Assembly (NCBI GenBank): GCA_043820265.1
Contig: JBDREA010000157.1
Coordinates: forward strand, 1-18,385
DNA length: 18,385 nt
Origin: JBDREA01 sp043820265
GTDB taxonomy: Archaea; Altiarchaeota; Altiarchaeia; IMC4; JBDREA01
Direction: 5' to 3'
Part shown: positions 5,933-12,796 of the stretch, in pieces
Position numbering within the stretch: position 1 is the first letter of the stretch
Layout of the letters: the number at the start of each line of letters is the position of its first letter
Position numbers and translations under genes: made by a program
The notes under the pieces: generated by a model
What the model saw: only the letters and a program-made list of their open reading frames with translations
Databases searched by the model: none
Told to the model about the DNA's origin: nothing

Positions 5933-6622
5933 TCAGATCGCAAGTGAAATTCCGCCCTCTTTGAACATGAATGGATGGAGTCGGGTGGAGTGGTTGGTGC
6001 CCCGCATCTTTAATATTTCCAGATATCTTTTTCTTTCCATTTCCTCTTTTTGGTTGTAGACGAGGACTACGGCGTCGGCAAGAAAGTCCAGGCTGAAGCT
6101 GGTCTGCGCCCCGTAAGACGAACTCCAGACCTCGGCTGTGAGAAGCGAGGTCGTCCTCCAGGATTTAAGAAGCCGGAACAACTGGATTATCGTGTCTCTT
6201 TTCGTCGATTCGTCTTTGAAGAGTAGTGCGAATCCCGTAAGGGAGTCGAATACCAGGCGTTTGGCTTTGATTTCTTCCACTAGGTTTTCTATCTCTCCGC
6301 CGCCGCGGTCAAGCATTTTTTTCACCTGCTGGCTTGACTGCTCGATGAATGCGAGCTTGTTTTCGTTTTCGAGTTTTTCGAGATCCCAGCCATAGTTAGC
6401 CATATGGGAGAATACTTCGTTTCTGGTTTCGTCGAAGTTTATGTAGATTCCGGGTTCATCATAGGTCTTTGCCCCGCTTACGATGTACTGCATGGCGAAG
6501 GTGCTTTTTCCGCAGCCTGAACCACCCATGAGGAGCGTGGAGCTGTGCTTTTCTAATCCGCCTCCGATGAGTTCGTCAAATCCTGGTATGCCTGTCGGAA
6601 TCCTTTTGATTTTTTCTGTCAT
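5933..6622 (-). CDS. Single-domain KaiC-like (RecA superfamily) ATPase
   Basis: The protein has 229 residues. It opens with RIPTGIPGFDELIGGGL, the KaiC/RadA-type N-terminal motif, then Walker A GGSGCGKST (33-41), a FDET segment at the position of the KaiC catalytic acidic residues (63-66), Walker B LVFD (123-126), and the C-terminal KMRGTNHSTRLHPF typical of KaiC-like proteins. Double-domain KaiC of cyanobacteria is about twice this length; archaea encode many single-domain forms, including the archaellum protein ArlH, used in signalling and appendage control. This one resembles general KaiC-like proteins more than ArlH. It lies 96 bases upstream of the large class III surface protein on the same strand, so a role in regulating or assembling the surface structure is possible but only inferred from position. 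The ATG at 6622 lacks a good Shine-Dalgarno; a TATA box ends 32 bases upstream. Confidence 0.85.
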   Translation of the reverse strand: MTEKIKRIPTGIPGFDELIGGGLEKHSSTLLMGGSGCGKSTFAMQYIVSGAKTYDEPGIYINFDETRNEVFSHMANYGWDLEKLENENKLAFIEQSSQQVKKMLDRGGGEIENLVEEIKAKRLVFDSLTGFALLFKDESTKRDTIIQLFRLLKSWRTTSLLTAEVWSSSYGAQTSFSLDFLADAVVLVYNQKEEMERKRYLEILKMRGTNHSTRLHPFMFKEGGISLAI

Positions 6623-6653
6623 CTTTATTGTGCATTGGTCTTTGGAGGCTAAA

Positions 6654-6664
6654 CTTTAAATAGG
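6654..6664 (-). promoter_or_regulatory. TATA box of the KaiC-like gene
   Basis: The minus strand reads CCTATTTAAAG, 32 to 42 bases before the ATG at 6622. That gives a transcript start close to the start codon. A second similar box, CCTATTTATAG, lies about 110 bases further upstream (6767-6777). Confidence 0.5.
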
Positions 6665-6720
6665 GATTATAGTGGGGGGCATAACTTTTTGGACTAACCT
6701 CTATGCCCCCCAACCTATTT
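6658..6720. repeat. Two-tier inverted repeat upstream of KaiC-like gene
   Basis: GGGGGGCATA (6674-6683) and TATGCCCCCC (6702-6711) form a perfect 10-base stem around an 18-base loop. Outside it, AAATAGG (6658-6664) and CCTATTT (6714-6720) form a second 7-base stem. The outer left arm overlaps the TATA box of the KaiC-like gene. CATAACTTT (6680-6688) is also complementary to AAAGTTATG at 6751-6759, so an alternative pairing exists. The G6/C6 arms stand out in an A/T-rich intergenic region of 218 bases. It may be a regulator-binding site or a structured RNA. Confidence 0.6.
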
Positions 6721-6817
6721 GAAGGTATAACTTATCAATGAATAATCTAGAAAGTTATGACCGCAACTATAAATAGGTGACAATATCGGGGGTTTCTTTT
6801 TGGGTTTTTAGAGGAAT

Positions 6818-6839
6818 CCTTCATCTAATTAATTGAAGG
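6818..6839 (-). terminator. Hairpin immediately after the PEBP gene
   Basis: CCTTCA and TGAAGG (6-base arms, 10-base loop) start 2 bases beyond the PEBP stop codon in the direction of transcription. No T-run follows directly, so it is a weak terminator candidate; it could instead protect the 3' end of the message. Confidence 0.35.
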
Positions 6840-6840
6840 G

Positions 6841-7371
6841 CTACTTTCGTTGGTATTTTCCCATGAGCCGGGTTTGAGCTAGGATGTGGCCTTTTATCGA
6901 CGCCTCAATCATCTTCTTGTCGGGTATCTCCTCAACAGGTATCGAGTTGTCGAGTGCATAGAGTTTGAAGAAGTATCTGTGGGTTCCGCTTGGAGGGCAC
7001 GGTCCCCCGTATTCGGTTTTTCCCCAGCTGTTGACTCCCTGGAATGCGCCTTCGGGGATTGTGTCTTCAGGGATTGAGTCGGTTTTTGGGTTGATGTTAA
7101 AGAGGACCCAGTGGTCCCATGTACCCATTGGCGCATCCGGGTCGTCCATTATGAGAACCAGACTCTCTGCGCCATCTGGCGCTCCTGCGATTTTTAGGGG
7201 GGGATTAATGTCGTCTCCGTCGCATGTGTATTTTGAGGGAATGGTTTCTCCCTCGGAAAATGCTGAGCTCGATAATTCTAATTCACCCATTTGTTTCACC
7301 TCCGATATTTGGTTTTCTTGGCTGATGCATCCGGCAAGGAATATGACAGCTGCAAGTAGGAGTCTCTTCAT
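6841..7371 (-). CDS. PEBP / YbhB-YbcL family protein with lipoprotein signal
   Basis: This 176-residue member of the phosphatidylethanolamine-binding protein family is related to the YbhB/YbcL 'Raf kinase inhibitor-like' proteins. The ligand-pocket motifs are clear: LIMDDPDAPMGTWDHWVLFN (74-92, with the DPDAP signature) and YGGPCPPSGTHRYFF (121-135). An N-terminal extension has a charged start, a hydrophobic stretch and a lipobox-like LAGC with Cys15. This suggests export and anchoring outside the membrane; archaeal lipoproteins of this form are known mostly from other groups, so lipidation is inferred. The mature domain begins near residue 30, and its length is normal for the family (about 150). 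The native substrate is unknown for most archaeal members. It heads the minus-strand series, separated from the KaiC-like gene by 218 bases, so it is probably a single-gene transcript. Confidence 0.92.
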   Translation of the reverse strand: MKRLLLAAVIFLAGCISQENQISEVKQMGELELSSSAFSEGETIPSKYTCDGDDINPPLKIAGAPDGAESLVLIMDDPDAPMGTWDHWVLFNINPKTDSIPEDTIPEGAFQGVNSWGKTEYGGPCPPSGTHRYFFKLYALDNSIPVEEIPDKKMIEASIKGHILAQTRLMGKYQRK

Positions 7372-7415
7372 TTGTTGGTTTTATTTTTGGTTATTTGTTC
7401 ATAAAAACAAATGGG

Positions 7416-7427
7416 CATTAATAAAAG
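7416..7427 (-). promoter_or_regulatory. Candidate TATA box of the PEBP gene
   Basis: The minus strand reads CTTTTATTAATG, 45-56 bases before the ATG at 7371, predicting a leader of about 20 bases. A 7-base inverted repeat (ATTTGTT/AACAAAT, 7393-7412) lies just downstream of it, near the predicted start site, and might act as an operator. Confidence 0.35.
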
Positions 7428-7502
7428 TATTTTAAAATAATTAAAAGATACCAGAATTATCTCATTGCGATATCTTATTAATAACGAATCATACAAACCA
7501 AT

Positions 7503-7514
7503 CCTTTTTTAAAT
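7503..7514 (+). promoter_or_regulatory. Candidate TATA box of the aldolase/CBS operon
   Basis: CCTTTTTTAAAT lies 37-48 bases before the GTG at 7551 in the 179-base divergent region. The rest of that region is A/T-rich and contains no additional gene that I can see. Confidence 0.4.
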
Positions 7515-7550
7515 GAATCCTTCCAATTTATTGAGCTGTGTGTTCTCGGG

Positions 7551-8318
7551 GTGCAAATTTTGATCGGTAAAAAGATTAGGCTGGAACGTATCATCGACCG
7601 GAAATCCAAAAGGAGCGTCATTGTTCCACTGGATCACGGCGTCACAGTCGGCCCCATCTACGGGATCGAAGACCTACCTTCTACAATTAATGACGTCGCC
7701 AAAGGCGGTGCAAATGCTGTCCTCATGCACAAAGGCATGATCCAATACGGACACAGAGGTTACGGAACAGACATCGGTTTGATAATACACCTATCAGCAG
7801 GCACCAGTTTGGCTCCAGATCCAGATAGCAAGATGCTCGTATGTTCCGTTGCCGAAGCGATAAGGCTTGGAGCAGACACCGTAAGCGTCCACATCAACGT
7901 TGGAGCCGAAAACGAGGGACAGATGCTATCTGACTTGGGGGCTGTTGCCGAAGAATGCGACTATTATGGGATACCCCTTCTTGCGATGATGTATCCAAGG
8001 GGGCCAAACATCACAAAAGAAAAAAAGTACAGTTACGCCAAACATGCAGCCAGGCTTGGAGCCGAGCTGGGAGCAGACATAATAAAGACAGTATACACAG
8101 GAGACAAAAAAAGCTTTAAAGAAGTCATAGACGGATGCCCCGCCCCAGTAGTCATAGCAGGGGGTCCTAAAATCGAAAACGAAAACGACCTCATAAAGAT
8201 GATCGAGGACTCAATCGAAGTGGGCGGAGCGGGAGTTTCAATCGGCAGAAACATCTTCCAGTCGCCAAACAGAGTAGAGCTCGTGAAAAAGATCTGTGAA
8301 ATAGTCCATAAAACCTGA
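7551..8318 (+). CDS. ADTH synthase / class I fructose-bisphosphate aldolase family
   Basis: The protein has 255 residues and closely resembles 2-amino-3,7-dideoxy-D-threo-hept-6-ulosonate (ADTH) synthase of Methanocaldococcus (MJ0400). That enzyme makes the first intermediate of the archaeal dehydroquinate route to aromatic amino acids from a deoxyketofructose phosphate and aspartate semialdehyde. Catalytic residues align with a constant offset: Asp28 in VPLDHG, Tyr148 in MMYPRG, and the Schiff-base Lys179 in ADIIKTVYTGD. Phosphate-binding stretches AGGPK and GVSIGRN are present. Close relatives act as class I fructose-bisphosphate aldolases, and sequence alone does not separate the two roles cleanly; no dehydroquinate synthase II gene lies nearby. 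The start is either the GTG at 7551 or, more likely on ribosome-site grounds, the TTG at 7560, which has GGGGTG 6 bases upstream. The CBS-domain gene follows after 5 bases. Confidence 0.88.
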   Translation: MQILIGKKIRLERIIDRKSKRSVIVPLDHGVTVGPIYGIEDLPSTINDVAKGGANAVLMHKGMIQYGHRGYGTDIGLIIHLSAGTSLAPDPDSKMLVCSVAEAIRLGADTVSVHINVGAENEGQMLSDLGAVAEECDYYGIPLLAMMYPRGPNITKEKKYSYAKHAARLGAELGADIIKTVYTGDKKSFKEVIDGCPAPVVIAGGPKIENENDLIKMIEDSIEVGGAGVSIGRNIFQSPNRVELVKKICEIVHKT

Positions 8319-8323
8319 AAAAA

Positions 8324-9235
8324 ATGTCTTATAGGGATACAGAATACAAACCATCTAAAGTCAGAGAAAAGGGTGGGAGGAACCTAAACATACATAGAGC
8401 ACAAAAAAAATGGGAGGTTGCAGCCATCGCAAACCCTGAAGTCGTCTCGACCACGCCGACTAACTCGATAAAAAACGTTGCTCAGCTAATGGAGGAACAT
8501 GATTATAGGAGGATCCCAGTAGTGGATGGGGGATCCGGCCGCTTAGAGGGCCTAGCTGTAGGAATCGACATACTTGACTTTCTCGGCGGAGGCCAAAAGT
8601 ATAATATTATATTAAAGGAATACAACGGGAACTTTCTTTCAGCAATAAATGCCCCGATACATAAGATCATGGCTCAGCCCACATACATTGAAAGAACCAC
8701 CCCCATAAATGATGTGGTCGAAATAGTTATTTCAAAGAAGACGAGCGCGATTCCCGTGGTCGAAGACCTCGAGACGAAGAAGGTGTGGGGGATAGTGACG
8801 GAAAGGGATCTGCTAGTAAATTCTCCCAAATCAGACCTAAAGGTAAAAGATATCATGAAGGAAGAGACCATCACATCAAGTCTCGGGATGATGCTATCTG
8901 ACGTCTCAAAACTTATGGTAAGAAACAGGCTAAGGCGGCTTCCGGTAATATCAGAGGGGAACCTAATAGGAGTTGTTACCGTATTTGATGTCTTACGGTA
9001 CCTTGACAGGGGGGAATATAAGGGTGTGTCGGCCGAAGACAATCTCGCTACTAGGGTGGAGGAGATAATGGAGAAGAAAGTGATCTCAGTAGCACCAGAA
9101 GACAACATTTCCAAGGTTATAACACTCGTAGAAGACACAGGCCTCGGAGGATTCCCGGTTTCTTCCGACGGAAGATTAAAGGGGATAATCACAACGACTG
9201 ATGTTATTCGTGCCATATACGGCAAAGGTGGATGA
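8324..9235 (+). CDS. Four-CBS-domain protein
   Basis: The 303-residue protein is made almost entirely of CBS domains: about 30-90 (AIANPEVVSTTP...YRRIPVVD), 112-170 (KIMAQPTYIERTTP...SAIPVVED), 174-230 (VKDIMKEETITSS...LRRLPVIS) and 245-300 (VEEIMEKKVISVAPED...GGFPVSSDG). CBS pairs form Bateman modules that bind AMP, ATP, SAM or other adenosyl ligands and sense energy state. No catalytic or DNA-binding domain is attached; the N-terminal 30 residues are basic and unassigned. Stand-alone CBS proteins are abundant in archaea and most have no known partner. The ATG at 8324 is 5 bases after the aldolase stop, so the two are probably cotranscribed, and a ligand-dependent control of the neighbouring enzyme can be imagined but is not shown. 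Confidence 0.9.
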   Translation: MSYRDTEYKPSKVREKGGRNLNIHRAQKKWEVAAIANPEVVSTTPTNSIKNVAQLMEEHDYRRIPVVDGGSGRLEGLAVGIDILDFLGGGQKYNIILKEYNGNFLSAINAPIHKIMAQPTYIERTTPINDVVEIVISKKTSAIPVVEDLETKKVWGIVTERDLLVNSPKSDLKVKDIMKEETITSSLGMMLSDVSKLMVRNRLRRLPVISEGNLIGVVTVFDVLRYLDRGEYKGVSAEDNLATRVEEIMEKKVISVAPEDNISKVITLVEDTGLGGFPVSSDGRLKGIITTTDVIRAIYGKGG

Positions 9236-9241
9236 AAAACG

Positions 9242-9255
9242 TTTAATTTAAATAG
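9242..9255 (+). promoter_or_regulatory. TATA box of the RNA polymerase operon
   Basis: TTTAATTTAAATAG lies 53-66 bases before the rpoH start, in the 72-base gap after the CBS gene. A short inverted repeat (AGTTAT/ATAACT, 9254-9273) follows it. A strong GAGGAG ribosome-binding site (9296-9301) then sits 6 bases before the TTG start at 9308. Confidence 0.5.
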
Positions 9256-9307
9256 TTATAAGACCAAATAACTGGTTTTATGCTTTTTCTTATGAGAGGA
9301 GACAAAA

Positions 9308-9529
9308 TTGAGTGAAAACAAAAAAATACCCAAACACGAACTTATAAGCGAGAAGGACGCAGACAGAATAATCAAAGGTTATAACATAACAAAAGAACAG
9401 CTTCCAAAGATCAGGTTAGAGGATCCGGCTATAAATGATATGAAAGCAAAAATCGGTGACGTCATAAAGATAACGCGACAAACCCAGGTAGGCGGAGAAA
9501 CTATCTACTATCGAGCAGTAATTGAATAA
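9308..9529 (+). CDS. rpoH: DNA-directed RNA polymerase subunit H (Rpb5 C-terminal homologue)
   Basis: This 73-residue subunit has the normal archaeal RpoH size and matches the C-terminal assembly domain of eukaryotic Rpb5. HELISEKDADRIIKGYNI, LPKIRLEDPAI and GDVIKITRQTQVGGETIYYR cover the whole fold. It sits at the downstream jaw of RNA polymerase. The start is a TTG supported by GAGGAG six bases upstream; no in-frame ATG is available nearby. It opens the polymerase operon, 11 bases ahead of rpoB2, the order found in many archaea. Confidence 0.97.
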   Translation: MSENKKIPKHELISEKDADRIIKGYNITKEQLPKIRLEDPAINDMKAKIGDVIKITRQTQVGGETIYYRAVIE

Positions 9530-9540
9530 GAGGGTGGAAA

Positions 9541-10983
9541 TTGATTAAAGTTTCAGATTTTGTAAAGCAAGAAGACCTCGTCGAATTCCAGATAGAAAGC
9601 TACAACTGGCTTTTAGAACAGGGACTTCAAGAAGTGATAAACGAAAAGGAAGCCATTGAAATCGAGATAGAGGACTACTCGCTCGAACTAGGAAAAATCA
9701 GGCTCGGAAGACCCGAGGTCAACGAATCAGGCCAGGGTCCTGAGAAGAGATATCCCTTCGAATGCAGGCTTAGAAACCTCACATACTCGGCACCAATGAT
9801 TCTTGAATTCATCGAAAACCGCGAGGAAGTCGAAGTCGAAATCGGACACATTCCAGTGATGCTTGCCTCCAAAGCATGTCTTTTGCATAATCTTTCAGAT
9901 GACGAGCTTATCCGCGCAGGAGAAGACCTCGAAGACCCAGGAGGATACTTCATAATCAACGGGACCGAGAGGTCACTGATCATAGTCGAAGACCTAGCCC
10001 CTAATAGGATTGTGACTACAACAGAAACACTTGCAGGAAAAGACATATTGGTGGCAAAGGTATTTTCAGTGAGGCAAGGATTCAGAAGCCGCGTCACAGT
10101 TGAAAAACGCGAGACTGCGGCCCAAGGGTCCCTATTCGTCACATTCCCAGGAATCCCAAATAGGATCAGCCTCACAATACTTATGAAGGCATTAGGCCTC
10201 ACAACCGATGAGATAATAGGCTGCTTCGATCTGGAATCCCAGCTTGAAGTGAACATGAACCTCGAACTAAAAGATGCCACAACCGAGGAGGCATTCGAGT
10301 ACCTTGGAAAAAGAGCCGGAGCAGGCCATGCAAAACAATACCAGGCAACAAGAGCAAATCAAGTAATCAATAACTTCCTACTCCCCCACATCGGAAACGA
10401 CGAAAGCGATAGAAAAGCGAAAGGGATATACCTAGGCATCATGGGACAGAAACTACTAGAGCTGGACCAGGGAAGAAGAAAAGAGGACGACAAAGACCAC
10501 TACTCAAACAAACGATTAAGGCTTGCAGGCGATCTGATGCAGGAATTGTTTAGGGTCAGCTTCAACAAGATCGCAAGAGACATAAAATACCAGCTCGAAA
10601 AACAGCACGCAAGACACAGACAAGTGAACATTAAGACCGCCGTTAGATCCAACAACCTCTCAGAATCCATCAGTTATGCGCTCGCGACCGGTAACTGGAC
10701 AGGCGGAAGAAGCGGAGTATCCCAGGTACTTGATAGGACCAATCACTTGGCATCAATCGCCCACCGAAGACGCGTATCATCCCTTTTATCAAGAAGCCAC
10801 CCCCACTTCGAAGCACGAGACCTTCATGCAACCCAGTGGGGGCGAATCTGTCCGAACGAAACCCCTGAAGGACAAAACTGCGGATTGGTGAAGAACCTCG
10901 CAATGGGCGCATACATTTCAAGCCAAGAAGACGAAACACCAGTAGAAAAATACCTCCAAGGACTTGGAGTCAAACTACCATAA
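9541..10983 (+). CDS. rpoB2: RNA polymerase subunit B'' (N-terminal half of B)
   Basis: The protein has 480 residues and covers the protrusion, lobe and start of the fork region of the second-largest subunit. Diagnostic stretches are GGYFIINGTERSLIIVEDL, VNIKTAVRSNNLSESISYAL and, near the end, ARDLHATQWGRICPNETPEG followed by NCGLVKNLA. The TTG start at 9541 is preceded by GAGGGTGG with tight spacing. It ends with a TAA where split B'' subunits of methanogens and halophiles end, so this is a genuine split rather than a broken gene. The stop is separated from the ATG of rpoB1 by a single AAA codon and both genes are in the same frame, so one stop codon alone divides the B chain. The two halves reassemble into the B subunit in the enzyme. 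Confidence 0.97.
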   Translation: MIKVSDFVKQEDLVEFQIESYNWLLEQGLQEVINEKEAIEIEIEDYSLELGKIRLGRPEVNESGQGPEKRYPFECRLRNLTYSAPMILEFIENREEVEVEIGHIPVMLASKACLLHNLSDDELIRAGEDLEDPGGYFIINGTERSLIIVEDLAPNRIVTTTETLAGKDILVAKVFSVRQGFRSRVTVEKRETAAQGSLFVTFPGIPNRISLTILMKALGLTTDEIIGCFDLESQLEVNMNLELKDATTEEAFEYLGKRAGAGHAKQYQATRANQVINNFLLPHIGNDESDRKAKGIYLGIMGQKLLELDQGRRKEDDKDHYSNKRLRLAGDLMQELFRVSFNKIARDIKYQLEKQHARHRQVNIKTAVRSNNLSESISYALATGNWTGGRSGVSQVLDRTNHLASIAHRRRVSSLLSRSHPHFEARDLHATQWGRICPNETPEGQNCGLVKNLAMGAYISSQEDETPVEKYLQGLGVKLP

Positions 10984-10986
10984 AAA

Positions 10987-12795
10987 ATGCAGACCACAAC
11001 CTATCTAAACGGCAGACTTTTAGGATTCCACGCCAATCCCCAAAAACTTGTGCAAAAGCTAAGGGAGCTCAGAAGAGAAGGACACATACCTTTTGACACA
11101 ACAATAAGCTACAGGGAAGAAAACAACGAAGTCCAAGTCTACACCGACAAAGGCAGAGTCTTAAGGCCCCTAATCATAGTCGAAAACGGAAAACCAAAGA
11201 TTACAGAACAACAGAAAAAAGAATTACATGAAAAGAAGATCACCTGGCACGACCTATTAAAATCAGAGGTCATCGAATTCATCGACGCAGAAGAAGAGGA
11301 GAACGCATTCATCGCCCTCGAACCCTCAGACGTCTCAGCCGAACACACACACCTCGAAGTCTCTCCGTCGCTTATACTGGGGGTCAGCGCAGGCTTCGCC
11401 CCATACTCAGAACATAATTCCTCCCCGAGAATCACAATGGCAGCGGCCATGGCAAAACAGAGTTTAGGGATGTATTCATCGAGCTATACCGTACGTTTCG
11501 ACAGCAGATCGAACGTATTGCACAACCCCCAACGTCCGATTGTTAGAACCGAAATTTCAGAGGTCCTGGACTACTATAAAAGGCCTGCTGGAATGAACTT
11601 TGTAGTAGCGGTCCTAAGCTATGAGGGATACAACATGGAAGATGCCATAATCCTAAACAAGAGCTCGGTTGAGAGGGGACTTGGTAGATCGACATTCTAT
11701 AGGACATACACAGCTGAAGAAAGGACCTATCCAAGCGGCCAAACAGACTTATTTGAGATACCGAAAGGAGAGGTCGAAGGAATGCAATCCGAAGAAACCT
11801 ACATAAAACTCGACGAAGACGGGATAATATTTCCAGAAACAGATGTCGACACAGGAGAAGTCCTCATAGGAAAGACAAGCCCTCCGAGATTCCTCGAAGA
11901 AATCGGACCCTACGGAATAGTTGAAGAGCGAAGACGAGAGACTTCAACGACCGTCCGACACATGGAATCAGGAACCGTAGACGCAGTAATATTAACCGAA
12001 ACCCAGGAAAGAAACAAGTTGGCGAAAGTAAGGATAAGAGGCCAAAGAATACCCGAACTAGGAGACAAATTCGCAAGCAGACACGGACAAAAAGGAGTCG
12101 TCGGATTCATCTCCCCGCACGAAGACATGCCATTCACCTCTGATGGGGTCGTACCAGACCTCATAATCAACCCCCACGCAATACCCTCAAGAATGACGGT
12201 AGGCCACGTACTTGAGATGATAGGCGGAAAAGTAGGATGCATGGAAGGAAGATTCATAGACGGCACAGTATTTCATAACGACAAAGAAGAATATCTGAGA
12301 AAATCCCTTGAAAAAAACGGATTTGCGGCAAGCGGCAAAGAAGTCATGTACAACGGCGTAACAGGCGAAAAATTCGAAGTGGACATATTCATTGGCGTCA
12401 TATACTACCAAAAACTCCACCATATGGTAGCAAACAAGATGCACGCAAGAAGCAGGGGGCCAGTCCAGATGCTAACCCGCCAACCAACCGAAGGACGGGC
12501 AAGAGAGGGAGGACTCAGATTCGGAGAAATGGAAAGAGACTGCCTGATAGCGCATGGAGCGGCTATGATGCTCAAAGACAGGCTCCTAGACGAATCCGAC
12601 CGGGTAGTAGTCTACGTATGCACAAAATGCGGTTTGATAGGTACCCGCGATGTAGAAAAAAGACAGGTAGTGTGCCCCATGTGCGGAGACAGTGAAAGCC
12701 ACCCGATAGAGATAGCATATGCATTCAAACTATTACTTGACGAGTTAAAAGGGATGTGCGTCCACCCAAAACTGATTCTCGAAGACAAGGCATAA
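10987..12795 (+). CDS. rpoB1: RNA polymerase subunit B' (C-terminal half of B)
   Basis: The protein has 602 residues and contains the hybrid-binding and wall regions, with part of the active-centre surface. YEGYNMEDAIILNKSSVERG, ELGDKFASRHGQKGVVG, LIINPHAIPSRMTVGHVLEM and QPTEGRAREGGLRFGEMERD are all family signatures. Near the C-terminus a zinc ribbon is formed by CTKC and CPMC (about 547-569), close to the clamp. It begins at an ATG three bases after the rpoB2 stop, with no Shine-Dalgarno of its own, so its translation probably depends on ribosomes finishing rpoB2. One base separates its stop from the rpoA start. Confidence 0.97.
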   Translation: MQTTTYLNGRLLGFHANPQKLVQKLRELRREGHIPFDTTISYREENNEVQVYTDKGRVLRPLIIVENGKPKITEQQKKELHEKKITWHDLLKSEVIEFIDAEEEENAFIALEPSDVSAEHTHLEVSPSLILGVSAGFAPYSEHNSSPRITMAAAMAKQSLGMYSSSYTVRFDSRSNVLHNPQRPIVRTEISEVLDYYKRPAGMNFVVAVLSYEGYNMEDAIILNKSSVERGLGRSTFYRTYTAEERTYPSGQTDLFEIPKGEVEGMQSEETYIKLDEDGIIFPETDVDTGEVLIGKTSPPRFLEEIGPYGIVEERRRETSTTVRHMESGTVDAVILTETQERNKLAKVRIRGQRIPELGDKFASRHGQKGVVGFISPHEDMPFTSDGVVPDLIINPHAIPSRMTVGHVLEMIGGKVGCMEGRFIDGTVFHNDKEEYLRKSLEKNGFAASGKEVMYNGVTGEKFEVDIFIGVIYYQKLHHMVANKMHARSRGPVQMLTRQPTEGRAREGGLRFGEMERDCLIAHGAAMMLKDRLLDESDRVVVYVCTKCGLIGTRDVEKRQVVCPMCGDSESHPIEIAYAFKLLLDELKGMCVHPKLILEDKA

Positions 12796-12796
12796 A

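Noticed and set aside
10981..10986. rpoB interrupted by a nonsense mutation (pseudogene)
   Set aside because: The break is where split archaeal B subunits normally divide, B' has its own ATG, and both halves keep all signatures. Only the minimal junction itself is unusual.
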